A DNA stretch of 6,334 bases from an uncultured Porphyromonadaceae bacterium. GTDB lineage: Bacteria; Bacteroidota; Bacteroidia; Bacteroidales; Muribaculaceae. Position 1 is the first letter of the stretch. Every line of letters begins with the position of its first letter. The DNA is taken from positions 1-6,334 of the forward strand of contig CABUTY010000082.1 in NCBI GenBank assembly GCA_902494595.1, written 5' to 3'. The notes under the pieces were generated by a model. It did not search any database, was not told the origin of the DNA, and saw nothing but the letters and a program-made list of their open reading frames with translations. Below, piece after piece: positions 5,903-6,334 of this stretch. Both the position numbers and the translations under genes were made by a program.

Positions 5903-5919
5903 GTGTGTCAGCCGCCGTG

Positions 5920-5941
5920 ATCCGGGGTGGAAGCCCCGGAT
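5920..5941 (+). terminator. hairpin, likely terminator of the glyS-lemA-FKBP operon
   Basis: ATCCGGGG at 5920-5927 pairs perfectly with CCCCGGAT at 5934-5941 across the loop TGGAAG. It sits 71 bases after the FKBP stop, with no clear U-run after it (TAGATTAGTCATTATT follows). Terminator is the likely reading; a leader hairpin for the next gene is the alternative. Confidence 0.55.
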
Positions 5942-5972
5942 TAGATTAGTCATTATTTCCAAGCCATAAGAG

Positions 5973-6334
5973 ATGAAGAAAGGAGGTATCATAGCCATAG
6001 CCATGACAGCCGCATTAGGCGGCATGGCCTATACCGTGAGTGAATACAAAGTGTCGCCGGAAGTGTCGCTGCACCGGCCATCGATGCCCGATAGCGTTGA
6101 AAAGGAGAATCCTTTCAAGGCCGAGGCTCTTCTGAAGTCGCGTCATTTCGCGAGCGAATGGCCCGAGACCGCCGGCTGGACCACGATGACTGCCGACAGC
6201 GCCGGTAACCTCCGGCTCGTCGGAACCCGCTATACCCCCGGCTTGCGCTCCCTCGCCACACGCCTCAGAGCGCAACGCTACGCCAAAGGCTCCCTGAAAA
6301 TAAAGACCCCGCTGCGTGCCGAGGTGCTCGTCAA
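5973..6334 (+). CDS. exported protein of unknown function (3' partial)
   Basis: The frame starts with ATG at 5973 and stays open to the window end, giving 120 complete codons. The N-terminus MKKGGIIAIAMTAALGGMAY looks like a Sec signal peptide or anchor, with no lipobox Cys. The region after it is polar (SPEVSLHRPSMPDSVEKE), then LKSRHFASEWPETAGWTTMT, DSAGNLRLVG and RYAKGSLKIKTPLRAEVLV, which look like strands of a beta sandwich. Bacteroidetes have large exported multi-domain proteins with similar beginnings, for example glycoside hydrolases and S9-type peptidases, but too little is visible to choose. The upstream hairpin and 124-base gap suggest its own transcription unit, though no clear TAnnTTTG box is seen. 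A minus-strand frame at 6015-6275 lies entirely inside this gene and is a shadow. Confidence 0.75.
   Translation, partial: MKKGGIIAIAMTAALGGMAYTVSEYKVSPEVSLHRPSMPDSVEKENPFKAEALLKSRHFASEWPETAGWTTMTADSAGNLRLVGTRYTPGLRSLATRLRAQRYAKGSLKIKTPLRAEVLV

Overview
The window looks like a chromosomal segment from a gut-type member of Bacteroidales, possibly Muribaculaceae. The evidence is a GldE-type CBS membrane protein followed directly by an Sfp-type phosphopantetheinyl transferase, two lipoprotein genes of Bacteroidetes style, a promoter that fits the Bacteroidetes TTTG/TAnnTTTG pattern, and little use of strong Shine-Dalgarno sites. The genus is inferred and not proven. No tRNA, rRNA, CRISPR array or complete insertion sequence was seen.

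Layout. Positions 2-1174 hold the 3' part of gldE (its start lies outside the window). The phosphopantetheinyl transferase follows after two bases (1177-1923), so these two form an operon. Positions 1924-2830 are an AT-richer, gene-poor stretch. It holds a possible 38-residue membrane peptide on the minus strand (1937-2053) and a roughly 480-base inverted-repeat element (2069-2545). A small HipB-like XRE regulator follows (2831-3040), ending in a 13-bp hairpin. A consensus-quality promoter at 3119-3150 then drives glycyl-tRNA synthetase (3175-4725), a LemA-family lipoprotein (4743-5321) and an FKBP-type lipoprotein (5324-5848), all closely spaced and probably co-transcribed. After an 11-bp tandem repeat and a terminator-like hairpin, an exported protein of unknown function starts at 5973 and runs off the window end.

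The housekeeping parts are ordinary: a membrane CBS protein with carrier-protein activation, then aminoacylation of tRNA-Gly with two envelope lipoproteins. The most interesting part is the 2053-2573 region. Two open frames run outward from an AT-rich centre on opposite strands. Aligned without gaps they share 21 of 38 residues, ending in the same 12-residue block, LRPRNFKERALK. Both base differences within that block are synonymous. Neither frame has an ATG near its beginning. This looks like two diverged copies of one repeat family whose reading frame has been conserved, arranged head to head, rather than a random palindrome. The left copy ends in an ATGA overlap with the small membrane peptide.
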